NCBI GenBank assembly: GCA_046350455.1
Contig: JAXMAM010000002.1
Span: 1 to 64,000, forward strand
DNA from: CAZXGD01 sp046350455
GTDB lineage: Bacteria > Planctomycetota > Phycisphaerae > Phycisphaerales > SM1A02
Length of the DNA: 64,000 nt
Direction: 5' to 3'
Positions 16,942 through 24,856 of the stretch are shown here, one piece after another. A program made the position numbers and the translations under genes. The notes below the pieces were generated by a model. It was not told where the DNA came from. It searched no databases and saw nothing but the letters and a program-made list of their open reading frames with translations. Positions within the stretch are counted from its first letter, which is position 1, and every line of letters starts with the position of its first letter.

Positions 16942-19900
16942 GCAGGGGCTCCTTCCAGGCGCAGCAGTTCCTCTGGGTCGGCCTTGCGCGGCGCGCGGCG
17001 GCGCAGCAGCGCGTAGATCACGGGCACCACCAGCAGCGTGACCAGCGTGGCCACCAGGAGGCCGCCGATCACCGCGCGGCCCAGCGGCGCGTTCTGCTCG
17101 CCGCCTTCGCCCATGCCAAGCGCCATGGGGATCATGCCGGTGATCATGGCGGTGGCGGTCATCAGCACAGGGCGCAGGCGCGTGGTGCCAGCACGGAACG
17201 CGGCGGTCACGGCGTCGTCGCCCTGGGCGCGGCAGTCGTTGGCGAAGGTCACCACCAGGATGGCGTTGGCGGTGCCCACGCCCACGCACATGATCGCGCC
17301 CATCAGGCTTGGCACGCTGAAGGTTGTGTGCGTGCACAGCAGCATGAACACAGCGCCCGCCAGCGCGCCAGGCACGGCAAAGATGATGATGAACGGATCC
17401 AGCCAGCTCTGGAAGTTCACCACCATCAGGAAGTACACCAGCAGGATGGCGGCCAGCAGACCACCCGCCAGCGCCAGGAAGCTGGTGCGCATGCTCTCGT
17501 ACTGCCCGCGGATGACCAGCTGCGTGCCCTTGGGCAGGTCCTTGCGTGCTTCGTTCACGATGCGCTCCACCTGCCCGCCCACCGTGGCCAGGTCTGTGCC
17601 CTCTGCGGACACCAGCACGTCAAAGACAGGCTGCACGTTGTAGTGGCCGATGGCCACCGGCGAGGCGCCGCGCGCCACCGTGGCCACGCTCTGCAGCTGG
17701 CGCGCGTTGCCGTCGGTGGTGCCGGGGAGCGGCGTGTTGGCCAGGTCGTCCATGTCCTGGAAGCGCGCGTTGGGCGTCTGCACCGTGATGGAGTAGTTCA
17801 CGCCGTTCTTGGGGTTCAGCCAGTAGTTGGGCGCAGCCTGCGCGCTGCCGCTCAGGCTGGTCAGGAGGCTGCTGGCCACGTCGCGCTGGGACAGCCCAAG
17901 CTGCATGGCGCGCGTGCGGTCCACGTTCACCTTGATCTCTGGCGCGCTGGGCACCTGCATCAGGTGCACGTCCGCAGCGCCAGGCACCGTGCGGAACTTG
18001 TTCATCAGGTCCTGCGCCACCGCCAGCGTGTCCTGCCGATTGGCGCCCACCACCTGCACGTCAATGGGCGCAGCCAGTCCAAAGTTCAGGATCTGGCTGA
18101 CGATGTCGGCGGGCTGGAAGTAGAACTCAAGATCTGGGAAGCGCTGCTCCAGCTGGTCGCGCAGGATGCTGGCGTACTGGTACGAGGTGTGCTTGCGGCG
18201 CGCGGTGAGCGAGATGAGGATCTCGCCATCTGCCGGGCCCACGCTGCTGCTGTCGGTGAAGGCCAGGTTCACGCCGCCTGCTGGCAGGCCGATGCTGTCC
18301 AGCATGATGCCCAGCTCCTCCGGGCCGATGATCTGACGGATGGCGTCCTGCACCTGGTGGAAGCGCTGTTCTGTGGCTTCCAGACGCGTGCCTGGGGGCG
18401 CGCGCACGTGCAGGCGCAGCTGGCCTGTGTCCACCGAGGGGAAGAAGTCCTGCCCCACCAGTGGCGCCACGCCCACCGCCAGGGCCAGGATGGCTGCAAA
18501 GCCGCCGACGGTGGTCCAGCGATGCGCCAGCGTCCACTGCAGCGCACCCGTGTACCAGCGGCCGATGGCCTCGAACACGTGGTTGAACGCGCGGTGCACC
18601 GCCCACACTGGGCCACGGCCGCTCACATGCTCGTGCGACGCGTAGATGGCCAGCTCTGGGCCCAGCAGGTAGCGGGCCATGGTGGGCACCAGCGTGCGGC
18701 TCAGCACGTAGCTGGCCAGCATGGCAAAGATCACAGCCAGCGCCAGCGGCTCAAAGAGGAAGCGCGCTGCGCCGGTGATGAAGAACACCGGCACGAACAC
18801 GATGCAGATGCTGAGCGTGGCCACGAAGGCCGGCACCGCGATCTGCTGCGCGCCATCCAGGATGCTCTGCAGCAGCGTCTTGCGCAGCCCCATGTTGCGG
18901 TGGATGTTCTCGATCTCCACCGTGGCGTCGTCCACCAGGATGCCCACCGCCAGGCCAAGCCCGCCCAGCGTCATGGTGTTCATGGTGTGTCCCATGGCCC
19001 ACAGGCAGATGATGGAGACCAGCATGGAGAGCGGGATGCTGATGAAGATGATGACCGTGCTGCGCCACGAGCCCAGGAACAGCAGGATCATGCTGCCGGT
19101 GAGCAGGCCTGCAAGCATGGCCTCCCACGCCACGCCGTTGATGGCCGCGCGGACAAACAGGGACTGATCCACCAGCGGCGTCACCTCCAGCTGCGCCGGC
19201 ACGGTGGCCAGGATGCCCGGCAACGCCTCCTTCACGCGCTTCACGATGTCCAGCGTGCTGTAGCCGCTGGACTTCAGGATGGTGAGCAGGGCGCTGCGCT
19301 CGCCATCCACGTGCACCATGCTGGTCTGGGTGGCGAACCCGTCGTGCACATTGGCCACGTCTCGCAGGTAGATGGTGGTGTCCCCGCTCTGGCGGATGGG
19401 AATGTCGTTCAGCTCCTCCAGCACCTCTGGGCTGCTGTTGGGCCGGACCACGTAGTCCATGTCGCCAAAGCGCACGTTGCCGGCAGGCAGGATGACGTTC
19501 TGCTGGTTGAGCGCCACGCTGACGTCGGCAGGGCTGATGCCGCGGGCGTTCAGGAGGTCCGGGTCTAGGTCCACCATGATCTGGCGAGGCTTGCCGCCAG
19601 AGGGCAGGGGGACCTGCGCGCCCTGCACAGTGGCCAGGCGCGTGCGGATGAAGTTCAGGCCAAGGTCGTAGACAGCCTGCTCGCCCAGCGTGTCGCTGCG
19701 CAGCGCCATCTGCAGGATGGGCACGCTGCTGGCGCTGTAGCGGATGACCAGCGGCGGCGTGGTGCCTGGCGGCATGATGCGCAGCAGCGTCTGGTTGATG
19801 GCGGTGATCTGCGCCACCGCGGCCTCGATCTTGGTGCCAGGCTGGAAGTACACGCGGATGACCGCCACGCCCGCCAGGCTGGTGCTCTCGATGTGCTCGA

Positions 19901-20132
19901 TGCCGTTGACCGTGGTGGTCATGGCGCGCTCGCTGATGGTCACCATGCGGCGCTCCATCTCTTCTGGGCTGATGCCGCCGTAGCTCCAGATGATGCTGAC
20001 CACCGGGATGTCCACTTCCGGAAAGATGTCCACCGGAATGCGGGTCAGCGCCAGCAGCCCCGTGAGGGCCACCGCGAGGGCTGCCACCACGAAGGTGTAC
20101 GGGCGCCGAAGAGCAAGTTTGACAATCCACAT
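16938..20132 (-). CDS. RND efflux permease (AcrB/HAE1-type)
   Basis: A 1064-residue proton-driven drug or solvent exporter of the inner membrane. The N-terminus (MWIVKLALRRPYTFVVAALA) is the first helix; DIFPEVDIPVVSIIWSYGG, the large periplasmic loops, GLGLAVGILVDDATVEIENIHRN with the proton-relay aspartates of TM4, and the second-half repeat (SLMGAIMCVGVGTANAILVV) are all present. Twelve helices are expected. In the TM10 region the usual acidic/neutral residues of HAE1 pumps appear as VGVGTANAIL. The gene starts 48 bases from the divergent tetR, with a palindromic operator between, and is the first gene of its unit. Confidence 0.93.
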   Translation of the reverse strand: MWIVKLALRRPYTFVVAALAVALTGLLALTRIPVDIFPEVDIPVVSIIWSYGGISPEEMERRMVTISERAMTTTVNGIEHIESTSLAGVAVIRVYFQPGTKIEAAVAQITAINQTLLRIMPPGTTPPLVIRYSASSVPILQMALRSDTLGEQAVYDLGLNFIRTRLATVQGAQVPLPSGGKPRQIMVDLDPDLLNARGISPADVSVALNQQNVILPAGNVRFGDMDYVVRPNSSPEVLEELNDIPIRQSGDTTIYLRDVANVHDGFATQTSMVHVDGERSALLTILKSSGYSTLDIVKRVKEALPGILATVPAQLEVTPLVDQSLFVRAAINGVAWEAMLAGLLTGSMILLFLGSWRSTVIIFISIPLSMLVSIICLWAMGHTMNTMTLGGLGLAVGILVDDATVEIENIHRNMGLRKTLLQSILDGAQQIAVPAFVATLSICIVFVPVFFITGAARFLFEPLALAVIFAMLASYVLSRTLVPTMARYLLGPELAIYASHEHVSGRGPVWAVHRAFNHVFEAIGRWYTGALQWTLAHRWTTVGGFAAILALAVGVAPLVGQDFFPSVDTGQLRLHVRAPPGTRLEATEQRFHQVQDAIRQIIGPEELGIMLDSIGLPAGGVNLAFTDSSSVGPADGEILISLTARRKHTSYQYASILRDQLEQRFPDLEFYFQPADIVSQILNFGLAAPIDVQVVGANRQDTLAVAQDLMNKFRTVPGAADVHLMQVPSAPEIKVNVDRTRAMQLGLSQRDVASSLLTSLSGSAQAAPNYWLNPKNGVNYSITVQTPNARFQDMDDLANTPLPGTTDGNARQLQSVATVARGASPVAIGHYNVQPVFDVLVSAEGTDLATVGGQVERIVNEARKDLPKGTQLVIRGQYESMRTSFLALAGGLLAAILLVYFLMVVNFQSWLDPFIIIFAVPGALAGAVFMLLCTHTTFSVPSLMGAIMCVGVGTANAILVVTFANDCRAQGDDAVTAAFRAGTTRLRPVLMTATAMITGMIPMALGMGEGGEQNAPLGRAVIGGLLVATLVTLLVVPVIYALLRRRAPRKADPEELLRLEGAPA

Positions 20133-20149
20133 GGCTTTGGCTTGCGTGA

Positions 20150-20175
20150 CTTACGGTGTAAGTATACACTGTAAG
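20150..20175. promoter_or_regulatory. Palindromic TetR-type operator
   Basis: An inverted repeat with 11-base arms, CTTACGGTGTA and TACACTGTAAG, separated by four bases; only the sixth position of the arms does not pair. It lies exactly in the 48-base gap between the divergent permease and tetR genes, so a TetR dimer (or pair of dimers) bound here would block both. The minus-strand -10 box lies inside the palindrome, and the likely ribosome-binding purines of tetR lie in its right arm. Regulation by the adjacent TetR is inferred from position. Confidence 0.8.
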
Positions 20176-20189
20176 GACGCATGCGGCAA
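20161..20189 (-). promoter_or_regulatory. Predicted sigma-70-type promoter of the efflux operon
   Basis: On the minus strand a TTGCCG -35 element (20184-20189) and a TATACT -10 element (20161-20166) are separated by 17 bases. Transcription would start near 20154 and leave about 22 bases before the permease ATG at 20132. The -10 is inside the operator palindrome, consistent with direct repression. Confidence 0.5.
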
Positions 20190-20897
20190 GGCGCGCCATC
20201 CAAGAAAGCAGTCAAGCGTTCCAAGCGCGGTGGCGGTGGCGGAGGCAAGATGTGCCGCCGCCCCGGGCTCTGCTGCCAGAAGCTTGTGGAGGCAGCGGTG
20301 CGCCTGGCTGAGTCCGGCGGCATCGAGGCTGTCTCCATGCGCAGCCTTGCGCGCGAGGTTGGCGTGGAGGCCATGTCGCTCTACTCGCACGTGGAGAGCA
20401 AGGAGGCGCTGCTTGGCCTCATGGGAGCCTGGGTGATGGACCAGGTGCCCACTCCAAGCCGCAGGCTCTCGCCGCGCAGGCGGCTGTGCCAGCTTGCCGG
20501 CAGCATGCGTGCCGTGGCCATGGCGCACCCGCGTGTCTTTCCGCTGGTGGTGCTGCGGCCATTCCATCTGGAATCCGCTGTGCGGCCCACCGAGATCGCG
20601 CTCCAGGCCTTCGTGGATGCAGGGCACTCCGATGTCCGCGCCATCCGCAGCCAGCGGGTGTTCCTGAGCTTTGTGCGCGGGTTTGTGCTGTGGGAGATTG
20701 GTGGCTTTGCCATCGGCGTGCGTGAGACGGATGGCTCGCACAATGCGCGGGCGCTGGCCAACCTCCGCGCGCTGGACGCAGACGCATTCCCGCAGATGCA
20801 CCGGCTGTGCGAGCAGTTCTTCCGCATCCGCCCAGAGGCGCTCTTTGAGGACGGCGTTCGCTGGCTGCTGGACACGTTGCTGGAGGAGAAGCCATGA
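20181..20897 (+). CDS. TetR-family transcriptional regulator
   Basis: A 238-residue repressor. The helix-turn-helix is SMRSLAREVGVEAMSLYSHVESKEALL (about residues 52-78), with the Leu-Tyr-x-His-Val signature of TetR proteins, and the C-terminal part is all-helical as expected for the ligand-binding domain (TetR_C type). The N-terminus is unusual: a basic stretch (KKAVKRSKR) and a run of six glycines (17-22) precede the DNA-binding domain. Divergent from the RND permease around a palindromic operator and overlapping the downstream nodT gene by four bases (ATGA), it very probably controls both halves of the pump and itself. Confidence 0.9.
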   Translation: MRQGAPSKKAVKRSKRGGGGGGKMCRRPGLCCQKLVEAAVRLAESGGIEAVSMRSLAREVGVEAMSLYSHVESKEALLGLMGAWVMDQVPTPSRRLSPRRRLCQLAGSMRAVAMAHPRVFPLVVLRPFHLESAVRPTEIALQAFVDAGHSDVRAIRSQRVFLSFVRGFVLWEIGGFAIGVRETDGSHNARALANLRALDADAFPQMHRLCEQFFRIRPEALFEDGVRWLLDTLLEEKP

Positions 20898-22405
20898 CGT
20901 GGCAGGGCTCACGCTGGTGGACATGCATGCGCCCCGCGCTGGCTGCGGGTGCTGCCGCTGGCCTGCTGTGTGGCGGCTGCATGGTGGGGCCTGACTTTGC
21001 GCGCCCACAGCCAGAGGCGCCGCAGGACTGGGCTGGGCTTGACCCGGCCGTCACCAGCGCGGCCACTGGAAGCAAGCCCATCGCAGGCGCAGCAGATCTC
21101 ACGCGGTGGTGGGCGCAGTTCAACGACGCTGAGCTCACCAGCCTGGTGGAGCGTGCGGCGGAAGGCAACCTTGATCTGGCCGCAGCGCAGGCCCGCATCC
21201 GGGCAGCGCGTGCCCGCCGCGGCATTGCTGTGGGTGGGCTGTTCCCGGCCGTGGATGCCTTCGCCAGCGCTGCGCACGCACCAGATTTCACAGACGCAAA
21301 CGGCGACTTTGCAGACAACGGCAACCTCTTCGCCGCTGGCTTTGACGCCAGCTGGGAGCTGGATGTGTTTGGCCGGGTGCGTCGCGGCATCGAGGCCACC
21401 GACGCTGGCATCGCCTCTGCGCAGGCTGACCTGCGCGACGTGTGGGTGACGCTGGCGGCGGAAGTGGCCAGCACCTACGCGCAGCTCCGCGCAGCGCAGG
21501 AGCAGCTGCGGACCGTGGAAGGAAACCTGGCCGCGCAGAAGGACACACAGCAGCTGACGCAGAAGCTCTTTGACTCCGGCCTGGTGGGCGCGCTGGACGT
21601 GGCCAACAGCACTGCGCAGGTGGAGGCCACCAGCAGCCGCCTGCCGCTCTACCGGTCTGCGGTGCGCGAGAGCATCTACACGCTGAGCATCCTGGTGGGC
21701 AAGCCGCCCGCCGCGCTGCTCCAGGAGCTCCAGGCTCCCGCCCCCATCCCGGTGCCGCCAGCCACCATCCCGGTGGGGCTTCCCTCTGATCTCCTCACGC
21801 GGCGGCCGGACCTTCGCCGTGCGGAGGCTGACCTGCACGCCGCCACCGCGCGCGTGGGCATCGCCGTGGCGGACCAGTTCCCCCGCATCACGCTCACCGC
21901 GGCCATCGGAACGCAGAGCGGGGACATCAGCGACTTCGTAGGGCTTGCCACCAAGTACTGGAGCGTGGGCGCTGGTGCCATCTGGCCGCTGTTCCGCGGC
22001 GGAGCCATCCAGAGCAACATCGAGCTGCAGAAGGCTGGCGTGGAGGAGGCGGTGGCCGCCTACCGGCAGCAGGTGCTGGTGGCGTTCAAGGAAGTGGAGG
22101 TGGCCATGGTGCGCTTCACCCAGGAGCAGTCGCGCCGCGCAGCGCTGGGCCGAACCGTGGCGGCCAACAAGGACGCACTGGGCCTGGCCACCGAGCTCTA
22201 CACCGCTGGCCGCACCGACTTCCTGAACGTGCTGGCTGTGCAGCGCGCGCTGCTGGACAGCCAGGAGGCGCTGGCCGCCAGCGACCGCGCCGTGGCGGAC
22301 AATCTCATCGCGCTGTACAAGGCGCTGGGTGGCGGATGGGAGGGCGCTCCGTTCGTGACTGCGCCTGAGACTGCGCCAGAGACAACGCTGGCAGCAGGGC
22401 AGTAG
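20894..22405 (+). CDS. NodT-family RND outer-membrane lipoprotein
   Basis: A 503-residue outer-membrane efflux channel. The signal peptide ends in a lipobox, LLCGGC, with the lipidated Cys at residue 29, followed by MVGPDFARPQPEAP, the classic start of mature NodT/OprM proteins. Two outer-membrane efflux domains cover about 90-270 and 290-480 with long amphipathic helices; WELDVFGRVRRGIEA, FDSGLVGALDV, LPSDLLTRRPDLRRAEADLHAATARVGIAVADQFPRI (in part) and TKYWSVGAGAIWPLF are typical. It completes the tripartite pump with the adaptor and permease encoded on the other strand and is translationally coupled to tetR. Confidence 0.92.
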   Translation: MTWQGSRWWTCMRPALAAGAAAGLLCGGCMVGPDFARPQPEAPQDWAGLDPAVTSAATGSKPIAGAADLTRWWAQFNDAELTSLVERAAEGNLDLAAAQARIRAARARRGIAVGGLFPAVDAFASAAHAPDFTDANGDFADNGNLFAAGFDASWELDVFGRVRRGIEATDAGIASAQADLRDVWVTLAAEVASTYAQLRAAQEQLRTVEGNLAAQKDTQQLTQKLFDSGLVGALDVANSTAQVEATSSRLPLYRSAVRESIYTLSILVGKPPAALLQELQAPAPIPVPPATIPVGLPSDLLTRRPDLRRAEADLHAATARVGIAVADQFPRITLTAAIGTQSGDISDFVGLATKYWSVGAGAIWPLFRGGAIQSNIELQKAGVEEAVAAYRQQVLVAFKEVEVAMVRFTQEQSRRAALGRTVAANKDALGLATELYTAGRTDFLNVLAVQRALLDSQEALAASDRAVADNLIALYKALGGGWEGAPFVTAPETAPETTLAAGQ

Positions 22406-22423
22406 CCAGCGGGTGGCCGCTGG
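22406..22423 (+). terminator. Short GC hairpin after nodT
   Basis: A perfect 7-base inverted repeat (CCAGCGG and CCGCTGG) with a four-base loop begins directly after the nodT stop codon. No T-run follows, so it may be a weak terminator or an mRNA 3' end stabiliser rather than an intrinsic terminator. It lies about 75 bases upstream of the sigma-54 promoter and might alternatively be an activator site. Confidence 0.35.
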
Positions 22424-22497
22424 AGTCAAAACGGCAGTTACACCGGACGTTCGGGGTCAAAGTTGCAGGAGCCGTGGCAGCGGGAACGCGGCGCGCG

Positions 22498-22514
22498 TTG
22501 GCACGGATTTTGCT
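22498..22514 (+). promoter_or_regulatory. Sigma-54 (-24/-12) promoter of hsp20
   Basis: TTGGCAC (22498-22504), five bases, TTGCT (22510-22514): a full match to the sigma-54 consensus TTGGCACG-N4-TTGCW, with exactly ten bases between the invariant GG (22500-22501) and GC (22512-22513). Transcription would start near 22525, about 45 bases before the hsp20 ATG. Such promoters need an NtrC-type activator; none is encoded nearby. Confidence 0.85.
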
Positions 22515-22569
22515 TCCGACCGCAGGCCCCCTGGGAGCCCAGGGCCTCAATGCGAAAGGAGCAAACGCC

Positions 22570-22998
22570 ATGTTTGAGATCGCACGCCGCCGGACGGCGG
22601 ATCCTCTGTCGGAACTGATGACCTACATCGCCAACGATCCCTTCTTCCGCCGCCCGCTGGCTGGGCTGGAGGATGACGGTGGCATCGCTGTGGATCTCTC
22701 TGAGAAGGATGGCAAGCTGGTGGTCCGGGCCAATCTCCCGGGCTTCAAGCGCGAGGAGATCGACGTCCAGGTGCACAAGGGCGTGCTCACCGTCCGCGCA
22801 GAGCACACCGAGGAGTCAGAGGTGAAGGACGAGAAGTTCTTCCGCCGCGAGCGCCGGTACGGATCGGTCGGCCGCAGCATCGCGCTGCCAGGCAACGTGA
22901 CCGACGAGCACGTGGACGCCGCGTTCGAGAACGGGGTGCTCACCCTGGCCATCACCCAGCCAGAGGTGGCGAGGCCCAAGAAGGTGGCCATCAAGTAG
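22570..22998 (+). CDS. Small heat shock protein Hsp20
   Basis: A 142-residue ATP-independent holdase chaperone. The ATG at 22570 has a strong GAAAGGAG seven bases upstream; an upstream in-frame start would lie before the promoter's transcript start. The N-terminus (MFEIARRRTADPLSELMTYI) is followed by the alpha-crystallin domain (about residues 38-130) with VDLSEKDGKLVVRANLPGFKREEI in part, and the GNVTDEHVDAAFENGVLTL motif that closes it; KKVAIK at the end is the short C-terminal tail. It is monocistronic: own sigma-54 promoter upstream and a strong terminator downstream. Confidence 0.93.
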   Translation: MFEIARRRTADPLSELMTYIANDPFFRRPLAGLEDDGGIAVDLSEKDGKLVVRANLPGFKREEIDVQVHKGVLTVRAEHTEESEVKDEKFFRRERRYGSVGRSIALPGNVTDEHVDAAFENGVLTLAITQPEVARPKKVAIK

Positions 22999-23081
22999 TT
23001 CGGCGCAGGCGTGTGGCGGCCGCTCTCCTGCGCGCGCAGGGTGGTGGCGTCCAGCAGGCGCCAGATGGGCTTCGTGCCAGC

Positions 23082-23117
23082 GGGGTGCCCGGGTTTGGGC
23101 CCGGGCGCCCCCTTTTT
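23082..23117 (+). terminator. Strong intrinsic terminator between hsp20 and murE
   Basis: A 12-base stem (GGGGTGCCCGGG with CCCGGGCGCCCC, one G-T wobble), a six-base loop, one extra C, then TTTTT. It is 84 bases after the hsp20 stop and 84 bases before murE, so hsp20 transcription should end here and murE needs its own promoter downstream. Confidence 0.85.
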
Positions 23118-23200
23118 CTGGGTGGATCCATCCGATACGCTGTGCAGGCCGCCCTACGGCTGGGGCGGCTGTTGTGGGCCCGCGGCGAAGGAGTGCCGTC

Positions 23201-24856
23201 ATGAAGCTACGCGACCTGGTGGCAGGGATCGCACAGTTCGAGCGCTCGCCTGAAGCAGAGGCGCTTGTGATCACGTCCATCACTGACGACAGCAGGCACG
23301 CTGGCCCCGGCTGCCTGTTTGTGGCGCGGCCTGGCACCAAGACAGATGGGCGCGCGTTCATCGCTGACGCAGTGGCGCGCGGTGCTGCCGCGGTGCTGTT
23401 CGACGACTCCGATGGCAGCGGCGACCCGTGCCCGCCCGGCAGCGCCGTGGTGCGCGTGCGGGTGAACACGCGCGGAAGCGGCGGGCGCGCCGCAGCGGGC
23501 ACCGCGGGCGCCACGCCAATCGCAACGGTCCCCTCGGCCATCAACCTGGCAGCCTGCCGTCTGGCAGAGCGGCTGGAGGGCGACCCCAGCGAGTGGCTGC
23601 GCGTGGTGGGCATCACTGGCACCAATGGCAAGACCACCATTGCGTTCCTGGTGCAGCAATTGGTGCGGGCTGCTGCGCCAGCAGGTGACCCTGGCTGCGG
23701 GCTGATCGGCACTGTGCTGGTGGATGACGGCCACCAAGCAATGCCCGCCGATCTCACCACGCCCAGCGGCATCCAGATCAGCGCGGCGCTGGGCCGCATG
23801 GTGCGCAACCGCTGCACAGCCTGCGCCATGGAGGTCTCCAGCCACGCGCTGGATCAGGGCCGCGCCAGCGCGGTGCGCTTCCGGACCGCGGTCTTCACCA
23901 ATCTCACGGGCGACCACCTGGACTACCACGGCACCATGGAGGCATACTCCGCAGCCAAGGCCAAGCTGTTCACCATGCTGCCTGCCGATGGCACAGCGGT
24001 GGTGAACGCAGACGATCCGTGGCACACGGCCATGCTGGCATCGTGCCGCGCGCGCGTACTCCACTGCAGCGTGCGCGAAGGCGCTCCCAGCCAGGAGGCG
24101 GGCGCGCTGCCGGGCGCAGGCTGGTGCGTGGCCACCATCCATGAATCCAAGCTGGGCTGGCAGGACGTCACGCTGGCCGGCCCGTGGGGCAGGCCGCGCC
24201 TGAAGCTGCCGCTGGTGGGCCGGCACAACGCCATGAACGCGCTGCAGGCAGCGGCCGCGGCGCACACCATCGGCGTGCCAGCAGCGGCGCTGCTGCAGGC
24301 GCTGACCGCATGCAAGGCGCCACCCGGGCGTCTGGAACCAGTCACCACGCCGGACGACCCATTCGCCGTGCTGGTGGACTACGCGCACACCGACGACGCG
24401 CTCCTCAACGTGCTCACGGCGCTGCGCCCGCTGGTGGGGAAGGGTGGCCGGCTGATCACGGTGTTCGGCTGCGGTGGCGACCGCGACCGCACCAAGCGCC
24501 CGCGGATGATGCGCGTGGCGTGCCTGCATTCCGACCGCGTGGTGGTCACCAGCGACAACCCGCGCACCGAGGAGCCGGAGTCCATCATTGACCAAGTGGT
24601 GGCGGGCCGGCCAGAAGGTGGCGAGCTGCGCGCCACCAGCGTGCAGCGGCAGGTGGACCGTGCGCGCGCCATCGAACTGGCGGTGCAGGAGGCGCGCGCG
24701 GGAGACATCGTGCTGGTGGCTGGCAAGGGCCACGAGGACTACCAGATCATCGGCACAGAGAAGCGGCCGTTCGACGACCGCCTGGTGGCGCTGGCAGCGC
24801 TGGGGCGCCAGCCGCAGGAGTCAAGCACGCGCCAGCGCGCAGGGAGCGCGGCATGA
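23201..24856 (+). CDS. murE: UDP-MurNAc-tripeptide synthetase MurE
   Basis: A 551-residue cytoplasmic ligase adding the third amino acid to the peptidoglycan precursor. The ATG at 23201 has GAAGGAG upstream. The Mur ligase N-terminal domain is followed by the ATP P-loop GITGTNGKTT, TPSGIQI, the EVSSHALDQGR segment with the catalytic carbamoyl-lysine region, FTNLTGDHLDYHGTM, and C-terminal DYAHTDDAL, GCGGDRDRTKRP, DNPRTEEP and GKGHEDYQ. The DNPR motif is the signature for meso-diaminopimelate, so this cell wall should be DAP-type. A Gly/Ala-rich insertion (about residues 88-105) lies in the N-terminal domain. ATGA overlap with murF. Confidence 0.95.
   Translation: MKLRDLVAGIAQFERSPEAEALVITSITDDSRHAGPGCLFVARPGTKTDGRAFIADAVARGAAAVLFDDSDGSGDPCPPGSAVVRVRVNTRGSGGRAAAGTAGATPIATVPSAINLAACRLAERLEGDPSEWLRVVGITGTNGKTTIAFLVQQLVRAAAPAGDPGCGLIGTVLVDDGHQAMPADLTTPSGIQISAALGRMVRNRCTACAMEVSSHALDQGRASAVRFRTAVFTNLTGDHLDYHGTMEAYSAAKAKLFTMLPADGTAVVNADDPWHTAMLASCRARVLHCSVREGAPSQEAGALPGAGWCVATIHESKLGWQDVTLAGPWGRPRLKLPLVGRHNAMNALQAAAAAHTIGVPAAALLQALTACKAPPGRLEPVTTPDDPFAVLVDYAHTDDALLNVLTALRPLVGKGGRLITVFGCGGDRDRTKRPRMMRVACLHSDRVVVTSDNPRTEEPESIIDQVVAGRPEGGELRATSVQRQVDRARAIELAVQEARAGDIVLVAGKGHEDYQIIGTEKRPFDDRLVALAALGRQPQESSTRQRAGSAA

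Noticed and set aside
16926..19568. 880-codon open frame antisense to the RND permease
   Set aside because: It is the shadow of a certain gene in GC-rich DNA; composition is His/Gln/Arg-rich and nothing resembles a family.
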